DNA from: JBBQKP01 sp038326995
GTDB lineage: Bacteria; Planctomycetota; Phycisphaerae; Tepidisphaerales; Tepidisphaeraceae
Direction of reading: 5' to 3'
NCBI GenBank assembly: GCA_038326995.1
Contig: JBBQKP010000094.1
Coordinates: 1 to 12,365 of the forward strand
Length of the DNA: 12,365 nucleotides
A model generated the notes under the pieces. It searched no databases. It was not told the origin of the DNA and saw nothing but the letters and a program-made list of their open reading frames with translations. The position numbers and the translations under genes were made by a program. Numbering within the stretch: the stretch's first letter is position 1; each line of letters starts with the position of its first letter. Of the stretch, positions 1 through 7,330 are shown piece after piece.

Positions 1-123
1 TCCCCCGCCATGATCGCCTGCGTCGCCGCCAACTTGCGCGGACGTTTCGTCTGGTCAGTCCTGCTTTTTCTTTGCGTCACTCAGACGCTCTTTACGCAGT
101 ACTACTTCAACACGTGGTGGTGA
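1..123 (+). CDS. C-terminal end of an unidentified membrane protein (partial)
   Basis: Frame 1 is open from the first base of the window to a TGA at 121-123 and encodes 40 residues; the start lies outside the window. The visible tail has a basic patch (NLRGRF) followed by a hydrophobic stretch (VWSVLLFLCVTQTLF) that looks like a final transmembrane helix, then a short aromatic end, QYYFNTWW. This is typical of the last helix of an integral inner-membrane protein. It converges on the glycosyltransferase-like gene on the opposite strand, with about 60 bases between the two stops. The family cannot be named from this fragment; a second membrane glycosyltransferase is possible but only a guess. 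Confidence 0.6.
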   Translation, partial: SPAMIACVAANLRGRFVWSVLLFLCVTQTLFTQYYFNTWW

Positions 124-183
124 CGACGCTGGTCATATCGCGCTGACGATTGGCATCACGATTTACGCCGACATCAATTCCAA

Positions 184-1797
184 TCACCTTGGCATCTTGA
201 GGATCACATGATTCGGCTTGAACAATTCGAACTCCACCGTGTTTTTGTCGAGCGTGGAAAACTCCTGACTGTTGAAGAACATGTCGGTGCTGGTCACGAC
301 AAAAAGATCGCCTTGCGACGCGACTTTCATCGCCTTGACGTTCTGTTCGAACATGGCGCGATCAAAACTGTCGAGCGGATCGCGAAGCAGTCCGTACGGA
401 TAGAGTACGTCTGCGAAGAAGTGCTGGTAGCCGGTCCACTGGTCGTCTGAACTCATACGACCGGCGAGGTATGTCGCCATCTGCTTGAAATTCGGCTCGG
501 TCGTTCGGACATGCCCCCACCTTGCGGGCTGTGCGTTTTGCAGTGAAATTAATCCCTGACCCGACGCAAACAGCAAACAGCCCACCGCTGTCAAAAGCAG
601 CTCGCGCCGCTTGAACACGCGCTGCACGAACACCGCGGTAGGCAAAATGCACACCGGAATGAGAATCATGACGGCGCGGGCGTTACCGAAAATCACAATC
701 GAAATGATGAAGAACAGCAGCACGCCCGCGAGCGCGACGAACTGCAATCGGTTCTGGTACGACCCTCGCGGAAGCATGGCCGCACCGATGATCGAAGCAA
801 GCAGCGTCAACACGCCCGCGATCACCATCGCGAGAGACACCGGCGCGATCGACACCGGCGCGAGCGTGTAAATATCCACCACCAACGGCCCGCGAAATAT
901 GAACGCCGCTCCGAACGGCCCCACGGTTCCAACCGCATCGAAAAGCCGCCCGAAGCCTTGAAACCCCAGGTTCGGCGCGCCGATTGAAAATGCGAGCGTG
1001 TAGCCGACAAAGATCCCGAGCATCAGGACGGACGCAACGACGTACCACCATGCCCGCCTCACACCCGCCAGTGATTCGCGGCGGAGCAGATCGTGCAGTT
1101 CGATCGCGACGAACGGTGCGACCGCCACCCATAGCCCCCAGTGCGAGAGCTGTGCGAATAGTGCGGCGAGAAGCGTCAGTCGCCAGCCCTTGCCGTCCAT
1201 TTGCCTCGAACGCACGAAGGCTACGATCACCATCGACAGCGCCGCCATCGCCATCACGTGAGGCGTGCCCTGGTTGGTGTACGCATCCATGACAGGATTG
1301 ATGGTGGTCAACACCGCCGCGATCACTGCCGTGCCAGGCCCGCCCAGCTTCCAGCCCGCCACCGCCATCGCCGCGAAGAACACCGCACCATATACGGCCG
1401 AAGGCACGCGCAATCCGACCGTGCTGTTGCCGACAATGGCCCGGAGAATTTCCTGACTCGTCGAGAACAAAAGTGAAGGCGGATCGCCCGCGATGAACAG
1501 GAGGAGTCGAAACGCCTTGTACTCGTGGTACGCGTTTATCAGCACCTCGCGAACGCCCGGGTTCAGCCTGCTGGAAGTTTCGATTCGCCGAAGCCCCACT
1601 GGATGCTCGTAGTTCAGGTCGTACCTGTTTTGCCAGGATTGCTGATGACGCATTTCATCGCTGCTGGTCTGGTACCGGTCGATCCGGGTGAAGCGTGTTA
1701 GTGTCACCAGCATTCCGAGCACGAACAAGACGATCAGCGCGATCTTGGCCTCTTTGCTGAACGACGTGTAATTCTGATTCTCGGCGATTGAATTCAT
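184..1797 (-). CDS. Multi-pass membrane glycosyltransferase-like protein (GT-C fold, ArnT/PMT type)
   Basis: This 537-residue protein starts at an ATG (1795-1797) and ends in TGA. It has a short polar N-terminus, a first membrane helix at about residues 19-36, a loop with the acidic pair D47-E48, and then about ten further hydrophobic segments up to about residue 420. The C-terminal 110 residues are soluble, probably periplasmic. Two stretches look like the ArnT/PMT-type GT-C family: GDPPSLLF (104-111), where relatives usually have HPPLYY, and LRVPSAVYG (129-137), matching the LRLPSAL-type helix start. In that family the first-loop acidic residue acts in sugar transfer from a polyprenyl-phosphate donor to lipid or protein at the outer face of the inner membrane. 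The donor and acceptor cannot be told here. No clear Shine-Dalgarno sequence precedes the ATG. It appears to be a single-gene unit, since both its neighbours are separate. The GT-C class is an inference from topology and weak motifs. Confidence 0.72.
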   Translation of the reverse strand: MNSIAENQNYTSFSKEAKIALIVLFVLGMLVTLTRFTRIDRYQTSSDEMRHQQSWQNRYDLNYEHPVGLRRIETSSRLNPGVREVLINAYHEYKAFRLLLFIAGDPPSLLFSTSQEILRAIVGNSTVGLRVPSAVYGAVFFAAMAVAGWKLGGPGTAVIAAVLTTINPVMDAYTNQGTPHVMAMAALSMVIVAFVRSRQMDGKGWRLTLLAALFAQLSHWGLWVAVAPFVAIELHDLLRRESLAGVRRAWWYVVASVLMLGIFVGYTLAFSIGAPNLGFQGFGRLFDAVGTVGPFGAAFIFRGPLVVDIYTLAPVSIAPVSLAMVIAGVLTLLASIIGAAMLPRGSYQNRLQFVALAGVLLFFIISIVIFGNARAVMILIPVCILPTAVFVQRVFKRRELLLTAVGCLLFASGQGLISLQNAQPARWGHVRTTEPNFKQMATYLAGRMSSDDQWTGYQHFFADVLYPYGLLRDPLDSFDRAMFEQNVKAMKVASQGDLFVVTSTDMFFNSQEFSTLDKNTVEFELFKPNHVILKMPR

Positions 1798-1840
1798 TTT
1801 CAGATCAACATCGCGAAAGAGTTCTATTTGACTCGTCTAA

Positions 1841-1865
1841 ATCGAACTGCATCGATTTTGATCGA
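1841..1865. repeat. Three ATCGA repeats in 10-base phase
   Basis: ATCGA occurs at 1841-1845, 1851-1855 and 1861-1865, with five unlike bases between copies, so each copy falls on the same face of the helix. The repeats lie 44 to 68 bases upstream of the glycosyltransferase-like start codon. TCGA is its own reverse complement, so each unit carries a small palindrome. A regulator binding site is possible, but such short words can recur by chance. Confidence 0.35.
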
Positions 1866-2022
1866 AGACCAAAATAAACAACAGAGAGCACAGACATATA
1901 TCGCAGAAACTCGACCTGCCACAGTCTCATTCTAAAATTTGCCAACTGCATTTTATTGAGTAGGTCATGAAATTCCCCGGGCGGACGGGCCAGAAACTTT
2001 GATGAAGGGTTTGCGAGTGAAC

Positions 2023-2043
2023 ACCTGACCTTGATCGTCAGGT
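2023..2043. terminator. Inverted repeat downstream of rimO, possible weak terminator
   Basis: ACCTGAC (2023-2029) and GTCAGGT (2037-2043) form a perfect 7-bp stem with a 7-base loop, 51 bases after the rimO stop when read on the minus strand. The minus-strand transcript has no U-run after the stem, so this is a poor intrinsic terminator. It could instead be a 3'-end stabilising hairpin. It is listed because it is the only clear structure after rimO. Confidence 0.3.
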
Positions 2044-2093
2044 TTCAAATGCAAACACGCGATTCAAGCTCCACTCCATGAATGTTTCAAAAG

Positions 2094-3608
2094 CTATGCC
2101 GAAACGACGTTCAGCGATCGCTGCTTCTTGCGCGGAATTTTGGCGACGAGATCGTACGCCTGGAAGTCGGTGACGGCGACATCGACGACTTCGCCCGGCG
2201 AGAGTTTTTTGTGTGATGAGACGTACGTAACGGAATCAATGTCGGGCGCCTGCGCCGCCGACCGGGCGACGTAGCCGTCTTCGAGATCGCGGCCGGCCGG
2301 TCGTTCGATCAACACTTCCATCGTCTGACCCACTCGCCCCTTGTTTCGCTCGAACACGACGTCCTGCTGCGTCAGCATGAGATTCTCGACCCATCGCGTC
2401 TTCGTGTCATCATCGTGCTGCTGCTCAAGCCTGCCCATCGGCGTTCCGGGCTCGGCGGAATACGGGAAGACGCCCATGTGCTCGAACTGAAAATCTTTGA
2501 CGAATTTTACGAGCGACTGATGCTCGGCTTCGGTTTCCGTCGGGCTGCCCGCGATAAACGTCGTGCGGATGGTCATGCCCGGCACCCATTTGTTTAGCTT
2601 GCCGAGCAGTGTCTCGATCTCGTTTCTCGTGACCTTTCGTTTCATCAATTTCAACACGCGGTCTTCGATGTGCTGAAGCGGCATGTCGATGTACTTCACG
2701 ATGCGCGACGTGTCGGCGATCGCCCTGATCATGTCATCGCTGAACGTCGACGGATACGCATACATCAAGCGAACCCAAACGACATCGCGGTCGAGCTTGT
2801 CGTCAAGTAGTTTCAGCAATCCGGCAAGCCCGGGAGCGTAGCCGATGTCCATGCCGTAGCTCGTCGTGTCCTGGCCGATAAGATTGAGTTCGACCGCGCC
2901 GTCGGCGGCGAGTTCGCGTGCTTCGGCAAGGATCTGCTCGGGCGGCTTACTGCGCATCGGTCCGCGAATGCCCGGGATCGTGCAAAACGCGCATCCCTGA
3001 TTGCACCCTTCACTCACACGAAGATAAGCGTAATGTCGCGGCGTCAATCGCAGGCGGGCGCGGTCGTCTTCGAACAACGTAAGCCGGCGTTCTGTCGGGT
3101 CCGTCGAGGGCGTATTGTTGAGCTGTTCGAGTTCAAGTCGCTTGGTAAGGTCGTGATATTTTCCGAGATAATGGCCGTGAGCTTCGCGTGGATTGTCTTT
3201 ACCGCGGACGGCCTCGACGATGTGCTCGCGATCGAACACACCCACCAGTCGATCGACTCCGGGCACCTCATCGAGCAGCTTCGTCTTGTGCCTCTGCACC
3301 AAACAACCGGCCACCACCACTCTTCGGCACGCACCCGTTGTCTTAAGGTCAATTGCCCGACGAATCTCCGCGAGCGACTCCTGCTTCGATGCCTCCAGAA
3401 AACCGCACGTGTTGATGATGATCGCGTCGGCAGATTCGTGGTCTGCGGTGATTGACAGGCCGTCCTGCGCGAGCAGCCCGAGCATGCGTTCGCTATCGAC
3501 CAGATTCTTCGGACAGCCCAGGCTGACGAAGGCGACAGTTCGAATGGGCGACTCGGACGAGTCGATAGAGCCTGCGATCGCGACGGACTTGGTTCTTGGC
3601 TTTTTCAT
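2094..3608 (-). CDS. rimO: Ribosomal protein S12 methylthiotransferase RimO
   Basis: RimO is a radical-SAM enzyme that adds a methylthio group to the conserved aspartate of ribosomal protein S12, using two iron-sulfur clusters. The 504-residue protein shows all three parts. The N-terminal UPF0004 domain carries the cluster cysteines C32 (in SLGCPKN), C68 (in INTCGF) and C102 (in AGCLVQ). The radical-SAM core has C202, C206 and C209 in CNQGCAFC. The TRAM domain is at the C-terminus (about residues 430-500). LGCPKN and the late stretch ARSAAQAPDID favour RimO over its relative MiaB. It is longer than the E. coli protein (about 440 residues), partly because of a linker at about 140-190 just before LTPRHYAYLRVSEGC. 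The frame stays open upstream to 3728, but I chose the ATG at 3606-3608: the upstream residues are unlike RimO, and a promoter-like sequence lies at 3629-3656. It appears to be monocistronic. Confidence 0.95.
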   Translation of the reverse strand: MKKPRTKSVAIAGSIDSSESPIRTVAFVSLGCPKNLVDSERMLGLLAQDGLSITADHESADAIIINTCGFLEASKQESLAEIRRAIDLKTTGACRRVVVAGCLVQRHKTKLLDEVPGVDRLVGVFDREHIVEAVRGKDNPREAHGHYLGKYHDLTKRLELEQLNNTPSTDPTERRLTLFEDDRARLRLTPRHYAYLRVSEGCNQGCAFCTIPGIRGPMRSKPPEQILAEARELAADGAVELNLIGQDTTSYGMDIGYAPGLAGLLKLLDDKLDRDVVWVRLMYAYPSTFSDDMIRAIADTSRIVKYIDMPLQHIEDRVLKLMKRKVTRNEIETLLGKLNKWVPGMTIRTTFIAGSPTETEAEHQSLVKFVKDFQFEHMGVFPYSAEPGTPMGRLEQQHDDDTKTRWVENLMLTQQDVVFERNKGRVGQTMEVLIERPAGRDLEDGYVARSAAQAPDIDSVTYVSSHKKLSPGEVVDVAVTDFQAYDLVAKIPRKKQRSLNVVSA

Positions 3609-3628
3609 GGGAGCAAATGGGACGGCGA

Positions 3629-3656
3629 ATGATACGCTATCGAAGCAGGATCGCAA
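3629..3656 (-). promoter_or_regulatory. Candidate sigma-70 type promoter of rimO
   Basis: On the minus strand, TTGCGA (3651-3656, 4 of 6 to consensus) is followed after 16 bases by TATCAT (3629-3634, 5 of 6). Transcription would start near 3622, giving a leader of about 14 bases before the ATG at 3608. The fit supports that start codon over the longer reading frame. It was called by eye only. Confidence 0.4.
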
Positions 3657-3752
3657 CGAAGAACCTGAAATCATAAGCCCGCACGTCGGTCCATGTGTTC
3701 GGCCGGTCATTCGCGTATACATCCGCACCGTCTTTCAACGGCCGCCCGACTG

Positions 3753-3780
3753 TTGTAATCATCCGCACATCCAGTACATT
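3753..3780 (+). promoter_or_regulatory. Candidate promoter of the tRNA-Thr gene
   Basis: TTGTAA (3753-3758) and TACATT (3775-3780), 16 bases apart, each match the sigma-70 consensus at 4 of 6 positions. They lie 36 bases upstream of the mature tRNA 5' end, a usual distance for a tRNA promoter with a short leader. The call is modest because both boxes are imperfect. Confidence 0.33.
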
Positions 3781-3815
3781 CCGCTGCTCTGGCGATGACG
3801 AGCTGGTGAAGCCTC

Positions 3816-3887
3816 GCCGAAGTAGCTCAATGGCAGAGCACCGCTTTCGTAAAGCGGGGGTTATGGGTTCAACTCCCATCTTCGGCC
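3816..3887 (+). tRNA. tRNA-Thr, anticodon CGT
   Basis: A complete cloverleaf can be drawn. The acceptor stem GCCGAAG (3816-3822) pairs with CTTCGGC (3880-3886) without mismatch. The D arm is GCTC/GAGC around AATGGCA. The anticodon stem CCGCT/AGCGG closes the loop TTCGTAA, with anticodon CGT at 3848-3850, which reads the threonine codon ACG. The variable loop has five bases, and the T arm is ATGGG/CCCAT around TTCAACT. G1-C72 and C2-G71 match the known threonyl-tRNA synthetase identity pairs. The discriminator base would be C (3887), which is unusual because bacterial threonine tRNAs normally have A or U there. CCA is not encoded. A run of five T residues follows at 3888-3892 and may help end transcription. 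Confidence 0.95.
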
Positions 3888-3911
3888 TTTTTGCTCTCGC
3901 GGTTAAAGGCA

Positions 3912-3926
3912 ACCTGCGCCGCAGGT
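3912..3926 (+). other. Small hairpin between the tRNA gene and bamA
   Basis: ACCTGC (3912-3917) and GCAGGT (3921-3926) form a 6-bp stem with a 3-base loop. It is followed by GAAAGCCC, not by a T-run, so it is not a convincing terminator. It would sit in the bamA leader if transcription reads through from the tRNA promoter. No known riboswitch was recognised in 3888-4045. Confidence 0.3.
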
Positions 3927-4045
3927 GAAAGCCCAAAGGTGACAACTCACTGGAGAAGATCCGTCCGAATCGCCCGTCGTTGAGCCCACATCTCCGTCTT
4001 TTTGACTCATCTGTTTCGGACACTACACTTCTGCCTTCGATCCCG

Positions 4046-6547
4046 ATGCAATCAGACCACGCCCGATACTCGCCCCAGATTGACCTTTGTCTTTCCCAAT
4101 CCAAAGAGGGCCAGATTAGAGGAAAATTCAACAGGCCCGTGCGGCGAGAAAAATCGGCATGGGTACCCGTCGCTCTGGCGATTACCGCAGCGCTGGCGGT
4201 GTGTTCACTAAGTACTCTTACCGCCTCTGCTCAGCTTCAGCCTCCGTCGGCGAACGTCACGCCCGAGTCGCCCGCAGTTGCGGCAGGTCTGGCGGGAAGG
4301 CCGGTCGAAGCCATCGAAATTCGCGGCAACCAGACCGTCGCCTCCGGAATAATCCAGAACGTCGTTCGAACCCGCATCGGCCAGGCGCTCGACCCCGCCA
4401 CCGTTCAGGACGACTTCCAGCGCATCTTCGGCCTGCGTCGATTCGCCAGCGTCGAAGCCAAGCTCGAGCCCACCCCCACAGGTGTCGTCGTCGTTTTCCT
4501 CGTCGTCGAAGAACGCGTCATTCGAGAAATCGCTTTCGTCGGCAACACGCGATTCGACGTCGCTCGACTTAAGCAGGTGATTGACATCGAGCCCGGACAG
4601 GCCGTCGATAACTTTCGCCTCGCACAGGCCAAGCGCGCCATCTCCACACTCTATTTGTCGAAGAACCACCCCAACGCCCACGCGACCGTCGACACCGACG
4701 CACTTAACAAGGACGGGCGACTCGTTTTCAACGTCGTCGAAGGCCCGAACACGCGCATTCGCAATATTGATTTCGTCGGCAACAGCGCGTTCGGTGAATT
4801 TCGCCTAAAAGATCAGATCCGCTCTCGATCATGGGTGTGGCTCGTTCGCCCCGGAACGCTCGACACCGACCAGCTTGTTGATGATGTCGCTTCCGTTCGC
4901 GAGTTCTATCGAAGTAGAGGTTTCTTCGACGCCCGCGTGGGTTACAAGGTCATCAACTCTGCCGATCAGAGTTACGCACAAGTCGATTTTCTCGTGGACG
5001 AAGGCCCTCGATATATCATCGAAAAAGTCACATTCACCGGCAATACGCGATTGAATGAACAGCAGTTCCGCGAAAAGCTCAGGCTCGTCGAAGGTAAGCC
5101 GTTCGATCAGGAAGCCGTCGATCGCGACCTTCGCCGACTCGTCGACCTCTACAGCCCGTTCGGGCTCATCTACGACCCCGCACAGGGCGACCCCGATTAT
5201 CTCCAAATCAGACCTTCCCCGCGTTTCAAGCTCGAGCCGGGCAAGGTCGAACTTGTTTACGAAATCAGTGAAGGCAAACCCTTTAACGTCGGTAACATCG
5301 AAGTCCGCGGCAACACGAGAACTCAGCAGAAAGTCATCTTGCGCGAACTGCGAGTCGCGCCGGGCGAAAAATACGACTCGACCGCCGTACGCCGTGGCGT
5401 CGAGCGACTCCGTTCACTTCCGCTTTTCTCCAGCGTAAAGGTGACGCCTATCGGCAGCCTCGCAGATGAGCGCGACCTCCTGGTCGAAGTCGAAGAGGCC
5501 AAGACCGCCATTCTCACATTCGGCGCGGGCGTCGATTCCAACGGCGGCCTGGCGGGCAACGTCACATTCGAACAGCGCAACTTCGATATAACCAACTACC
5601 CTCGCCGCTTCGGCGAGATTTTCACCGACAAAGCCTTCATCGGCGCTGGACAAACCTTTCGAGTCTCCCTTGAACCCGGAACACAACAGACCAATGCCTC
5701 CATCAGTTGGACCGATCCATACCTCTTCGATCAGCCCTACTCCTTCGGCATCGACCTGTACTTCCGCGACCGCGAACGCGACGTATTCAACGATCGTCGA
5801 TTAGGAACACGCGTGCGTATTGGTAGACGATTTGGCGACGTTTGGTCCGCCTCTGCAGGGCTTCGCGGAGAATTGATCGACGTCAACTCCGTTGAAGATC
5901 GCCCGGTCCGTGCTTTCGAAATCCTCGAGCGCGAAGGCAATAACACCATTACCTCACTCTCCCTGGCCGTCCGTCGAGACACCACCAATCCCGGTGCGAT
6001 CAAGTACCAGGGCACTAACACGCAAGTTCAGTGGGAATCCGTCGGCGTATTTGGCGGCGATGACACCTTCCAAAAATTCACCGGCAACTTCGACTGGCAC
6101 ACCACACTGCGTGAAGACCTCACCGAGCGCCGCACCACCTTCTCCATATACACCGAGGCCGGGTACATCGCCGGCGACGCGCCGTTCTTCGAGAGGTTCT
6201 ACTCAGGAGGTATCGGCTCGATGCGCGGATTCAGCTTCCGTGGAATCAGTCCCCGCTCCGGCCCGGCCGACGATGCCGTCGGCGGCAATTTTACGGCCAC
6301 CGCCACCGCCGAGGTCGGCTTCCCACTCTTCGCCGAAACACTTCGAGGCGTGGTCTTCACCGACGTCGGAACTGTCGAATCTGACTTTTCTTTTGGTACA
6401 ATCCGCTCTTCCGTCGGTGCGGGCTTTCGCCTGACCCTTCCAATCTTCGGCCAAGTTCCCATTGCCGTTGATTTCGCGTTCCCAGTATCCAGTGACTCCA
6501 GAGACGAGCCGCAGGTCATCAGCTTCTCACTCGGATTTATCCCTTGA
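4046..6547 (+). CDS. bamA: Outer-membrane protein assembly factor BamA (Omp85)
   Basis: BamA is the core of the complex that folds and inserts beta-barrel proteins into the outer membrane. From the ATG at 4046 the protein has 833 residues. A signal peptide is clear: RREK, a hydrophobic core at about residues 39-58, and cleavage after TASA (about 62). Five POTRA domains follow, at roughly 86-154, 155-232, 233-319, 320-408 and 410-484, each with the V(R)GN-type turn (IRGNQT, FVGNTR, FVGNSA, FTGNTR, VRGNTR). The Omp85 barrel fills the rest. MRGFSFRG (about 726-733) is the conserved VRGF-type loop-6 motif. The start is uncertain: a TTG at 3980 is possible, and a GTG at 4139 would put the signal peptide right at the N-terminus. 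The protein ends in GFIP, not in the usual aromatic residue. It leads the cluster with ompH and lpxD. Confidence 0.95.
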   Translation: MQSDHARYSPQIDLCLSQSKEGQIRGKFNRPVRREKSAWVPVALAITAALAVCSLSTLTASAQLQPPSANVTPESPAVAAGLAGRPVEAIEIRGNQTVASGIIQNVVRTRIGQALDPATVQDDFQRIFGLRRFASVEAKLEPTPTGVVVVFLVVEERVIREIAFVGNTRFDVARLKQVIDIEPGQAVDNFRLAQAKRAISTLYLSKNHPNAHATVDTDALNKDGRLVFNVVEGPNTRIRNIDFVGNSAFGEFRLKDQIRSRSWVWLVRPGTLDTDQLVDDVASVREFYRSRGFFDARVGYKVINSADQSYAQVDFLVDEGPRYIIEKVTFTGNTRLNEQQFREKLRLVEGKPFDQEAVDRDLRRLVDLYSPFGLIYDPAQGDPDYLQIRPSPRFKLEPGKVELVYEISEGKPFNVGNIEVRGNTRTQQKVILRELRVAPGEKYDSTAVRRGVERLRSLPLFSSVKVTPIGSLADERDLLVEVEEAKTAILTFGAGVDSNGGLAGNVTFEQRNFDITNYPRRFGEIFTDKAFIGAGQTFRVSLEPGTQQTNASISWTDPYLFDQPYSFGIDLYFRDRERDVFNDRRLGTRVRIGRRFGDVWSASAGLRGELIDVNSVEDRPVRAFEILEREGNNTITSLSLAVRRDTTNPGAIKYQGTNTQVQWESVGVFGGDDTFQKFTGNFDWHTTLREDLTERRTTFSIYTEAGYIAGDAPFFERFYSGGIGSMRGFSFRGISPRSGPADDAVGGNFTATATAEVGFPLFAETLRGVVFTDVGTVESDFSFGTIRSSVGAGFRLTLPIFGQVPIAVDFAFPVSSDSRDEPQVISFSLGFIP

Positions 6548-6602
6548 TCTTCACTCAATAACCAGCAGGCAACATCGAACCGGAAACTTCACCCAAAACG
6601 CC

Positions 6603-7229
6603 ATGAACAAAATCGCACTCACCGCCGTTCTCTCCTCAGCCGCAATTTTTGGCGCACTGGCCATGACCACCATGCAAAGCGCGACCGCTTTGCAGCCCGG
6701 TGCAACCATCGGCACAGCCAAGGTCGCTTCGGTCAACTTCGTGCGTGTACTCAATGAACTGCAGGAACGCAAAGAACTCCAGACCAAGCTAGAAACGATG
6801 GCCATCGACACCCGAGCTGAAGTGGAGAAGCGGCAGAACGCCCTCAAGGGTCTGAATGACCGTCGTAAAGAACTCAAGGAAGATAGTGCCGACTACCTGA
6901 AAATCAGCAGCGAAATGCGACAGGGTATCGCAGAACTTAACACGCTTCAGCAGGTCCGCAACGCCGAGCTTCAGGCGTTTCTCAAAAGCAACCTTCGCGT
7001 CGTCGCCGAGAAGATCGCCAACGCGTCTGCCGAAATCGCGAAGGAACAAGGTGTCGGCCTGGTCGTCAACGAGAACTACCCCATCTTGCCCGCCGATCTC
7101 GACCCCGTTACCGTCGAACAAGTTCAACAAGCCATCGGCCAGCGAAGCACCTTCTACACCTCTCCCGAGGCAGACCTCACTAGCCTTGTCATCACCCGCC
7201 TTGATGCGGCATATAAGTCCGGCAAGTAA
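6603..7229 (+). CDS. ompH: Periplasmic chaperone, OmpH/Skp family
   Basis: OmpH/Skp proteins are trimeric periplasmic chaperones that hold unfolded outer-membrane proteins on their way to BamA. From the ATG at 6603 the protein has 208 residues. It has a signal peptide with hydrophobic core ALTAVLSSAAIFGALAM and likely cleavage after SATA (about 29). A first strand, VASVNFVRVLNEL, is followed by a long charged coiled coil (about 50-145, rich in K, E, R and Q), then a return strand, GVGLVVNEN. This order is that of the family. It is longer than E. coli Skp (161 residues) because of a tail of about 45 residues. The frame opens earlier at 6462, inside bamA, but only this ATG gives a proper signal peptide. 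It begins 55 bases after bamA, which suggests cotranscription. No clear Shine-Dalgarno sequence is present. Confidence 0.88.
   Translation: MNKIALTAVLSSAAIFGALAMTTMQSATALQPGATIGTAKVASVNFVRVLNELQERKELQTKLETMAIDTRAEVEKRQNALKGLNDRRKELKEDSADYLKISSEMRQGIAELNTLQQVRNAELQAFLKSNLRVVAEKIANASAEIAKEQGVGLVVNENYPILPADLDPVTVEQVQQAIGQRSTFYTSPEADLTSLVITRLDAAYKSGK
6673..6694 (+). other. Perfect hairpin inside the ompH signal-peptide region
   Basis: TGCAAAGCG (6673-6681) and CGCTTTGCA (6686-6694) form a perfect 9-bp stem closed by a CGAC tetraloop, about 70 bases into the ompH coding region and over the signal-peptide cleavage site. No T-run follows, so it is not an intrinsic terminator. It may slow ribosomes or stabilise the mRNA, or it may be chance. 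Confidence 0.4.
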
Positions 7230-7294
7230 CCGTTTGTCGAATCCTCAATCTGCCGCTTAATCCATCTCGGGGATTGACCGCGGCTACAGACTTC

Positions 7295-7330
7295 AGGGTG
7301 CTCGCCCGTGCGAGCACCTTGTTTATTATA
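7295..7330 (+). terminator. Strong intrinsic-terminator-like hairpin between ompH and lpxD
   Basis: GGTGCTCGC (7297-7305) and GCGAGCACC (7310-7318) pair perfectly around a CCGT tetraloop. Counting the G-T pair 7296/7319 and the A-T pair 7295/7320, the stem reaches 11 bp. It is followed by GTTTATTATA (7321-7330), a T-rich but broken tract. It lies 66 bases after the ompH stop and 13 bases before the lpxD ATG, so it would either end the bamA-ompH transcript or attenuate lpxD. Confidence 0.65.

Larger units (their letters stand above)
1798..2093. other. AT-rich intergenic region between rimO and the glycosyltransferase-like gene
   Basis: This stretch of about 296 bases lies downstream of rimO and upstream of the glycosyltransferase-like gene, both on the minus strand. 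Its 1798-1960 half is clearly richer in A and T than the coding DNA around it, as expected of a promoter region, but I could not pick out a convincing -35/-10 pair. It holds the phased ATCGA repeats at 1841-1865 and an inverted repeat at 2023-2043, both listed separately. No open reading frame of useful length or RNA gene is visible in it. Confidence 0.6.

Noticed and set aside
2813..3798. Several plus- and minus-strand frames opposite or overlapping rimO
   Set aside because: The rimO frame carries all six cluster cysteines and a TRAM domain; the others are shadows.
3900..3980. Possible riboswitch in the bamA leader (GGTGAAAGCCC and CACTGGAGAAG looked faintly cobalamin-like)
   Set aside because: The conserved core elements of the cobalamin riboswitch are missing, and a gene for outer-membrane assembly is not an expected target.
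3637..4131. Minus-strand open frame of 164 codons over the tRNA gene and bamA leader
   Set aside because: It lies antisense to a perfect tRNA gene and to the bamA start region, has a non-protein-like composition, and resembles no family.
5892..6434. Plus-strand frame of 180 codons inside the bamA barrel region
   Set aside because: It is rich in serine, proline and arginine, as expected of an out-of-frame reading of GC-rich DNA; the bamA frame has clear motifs.
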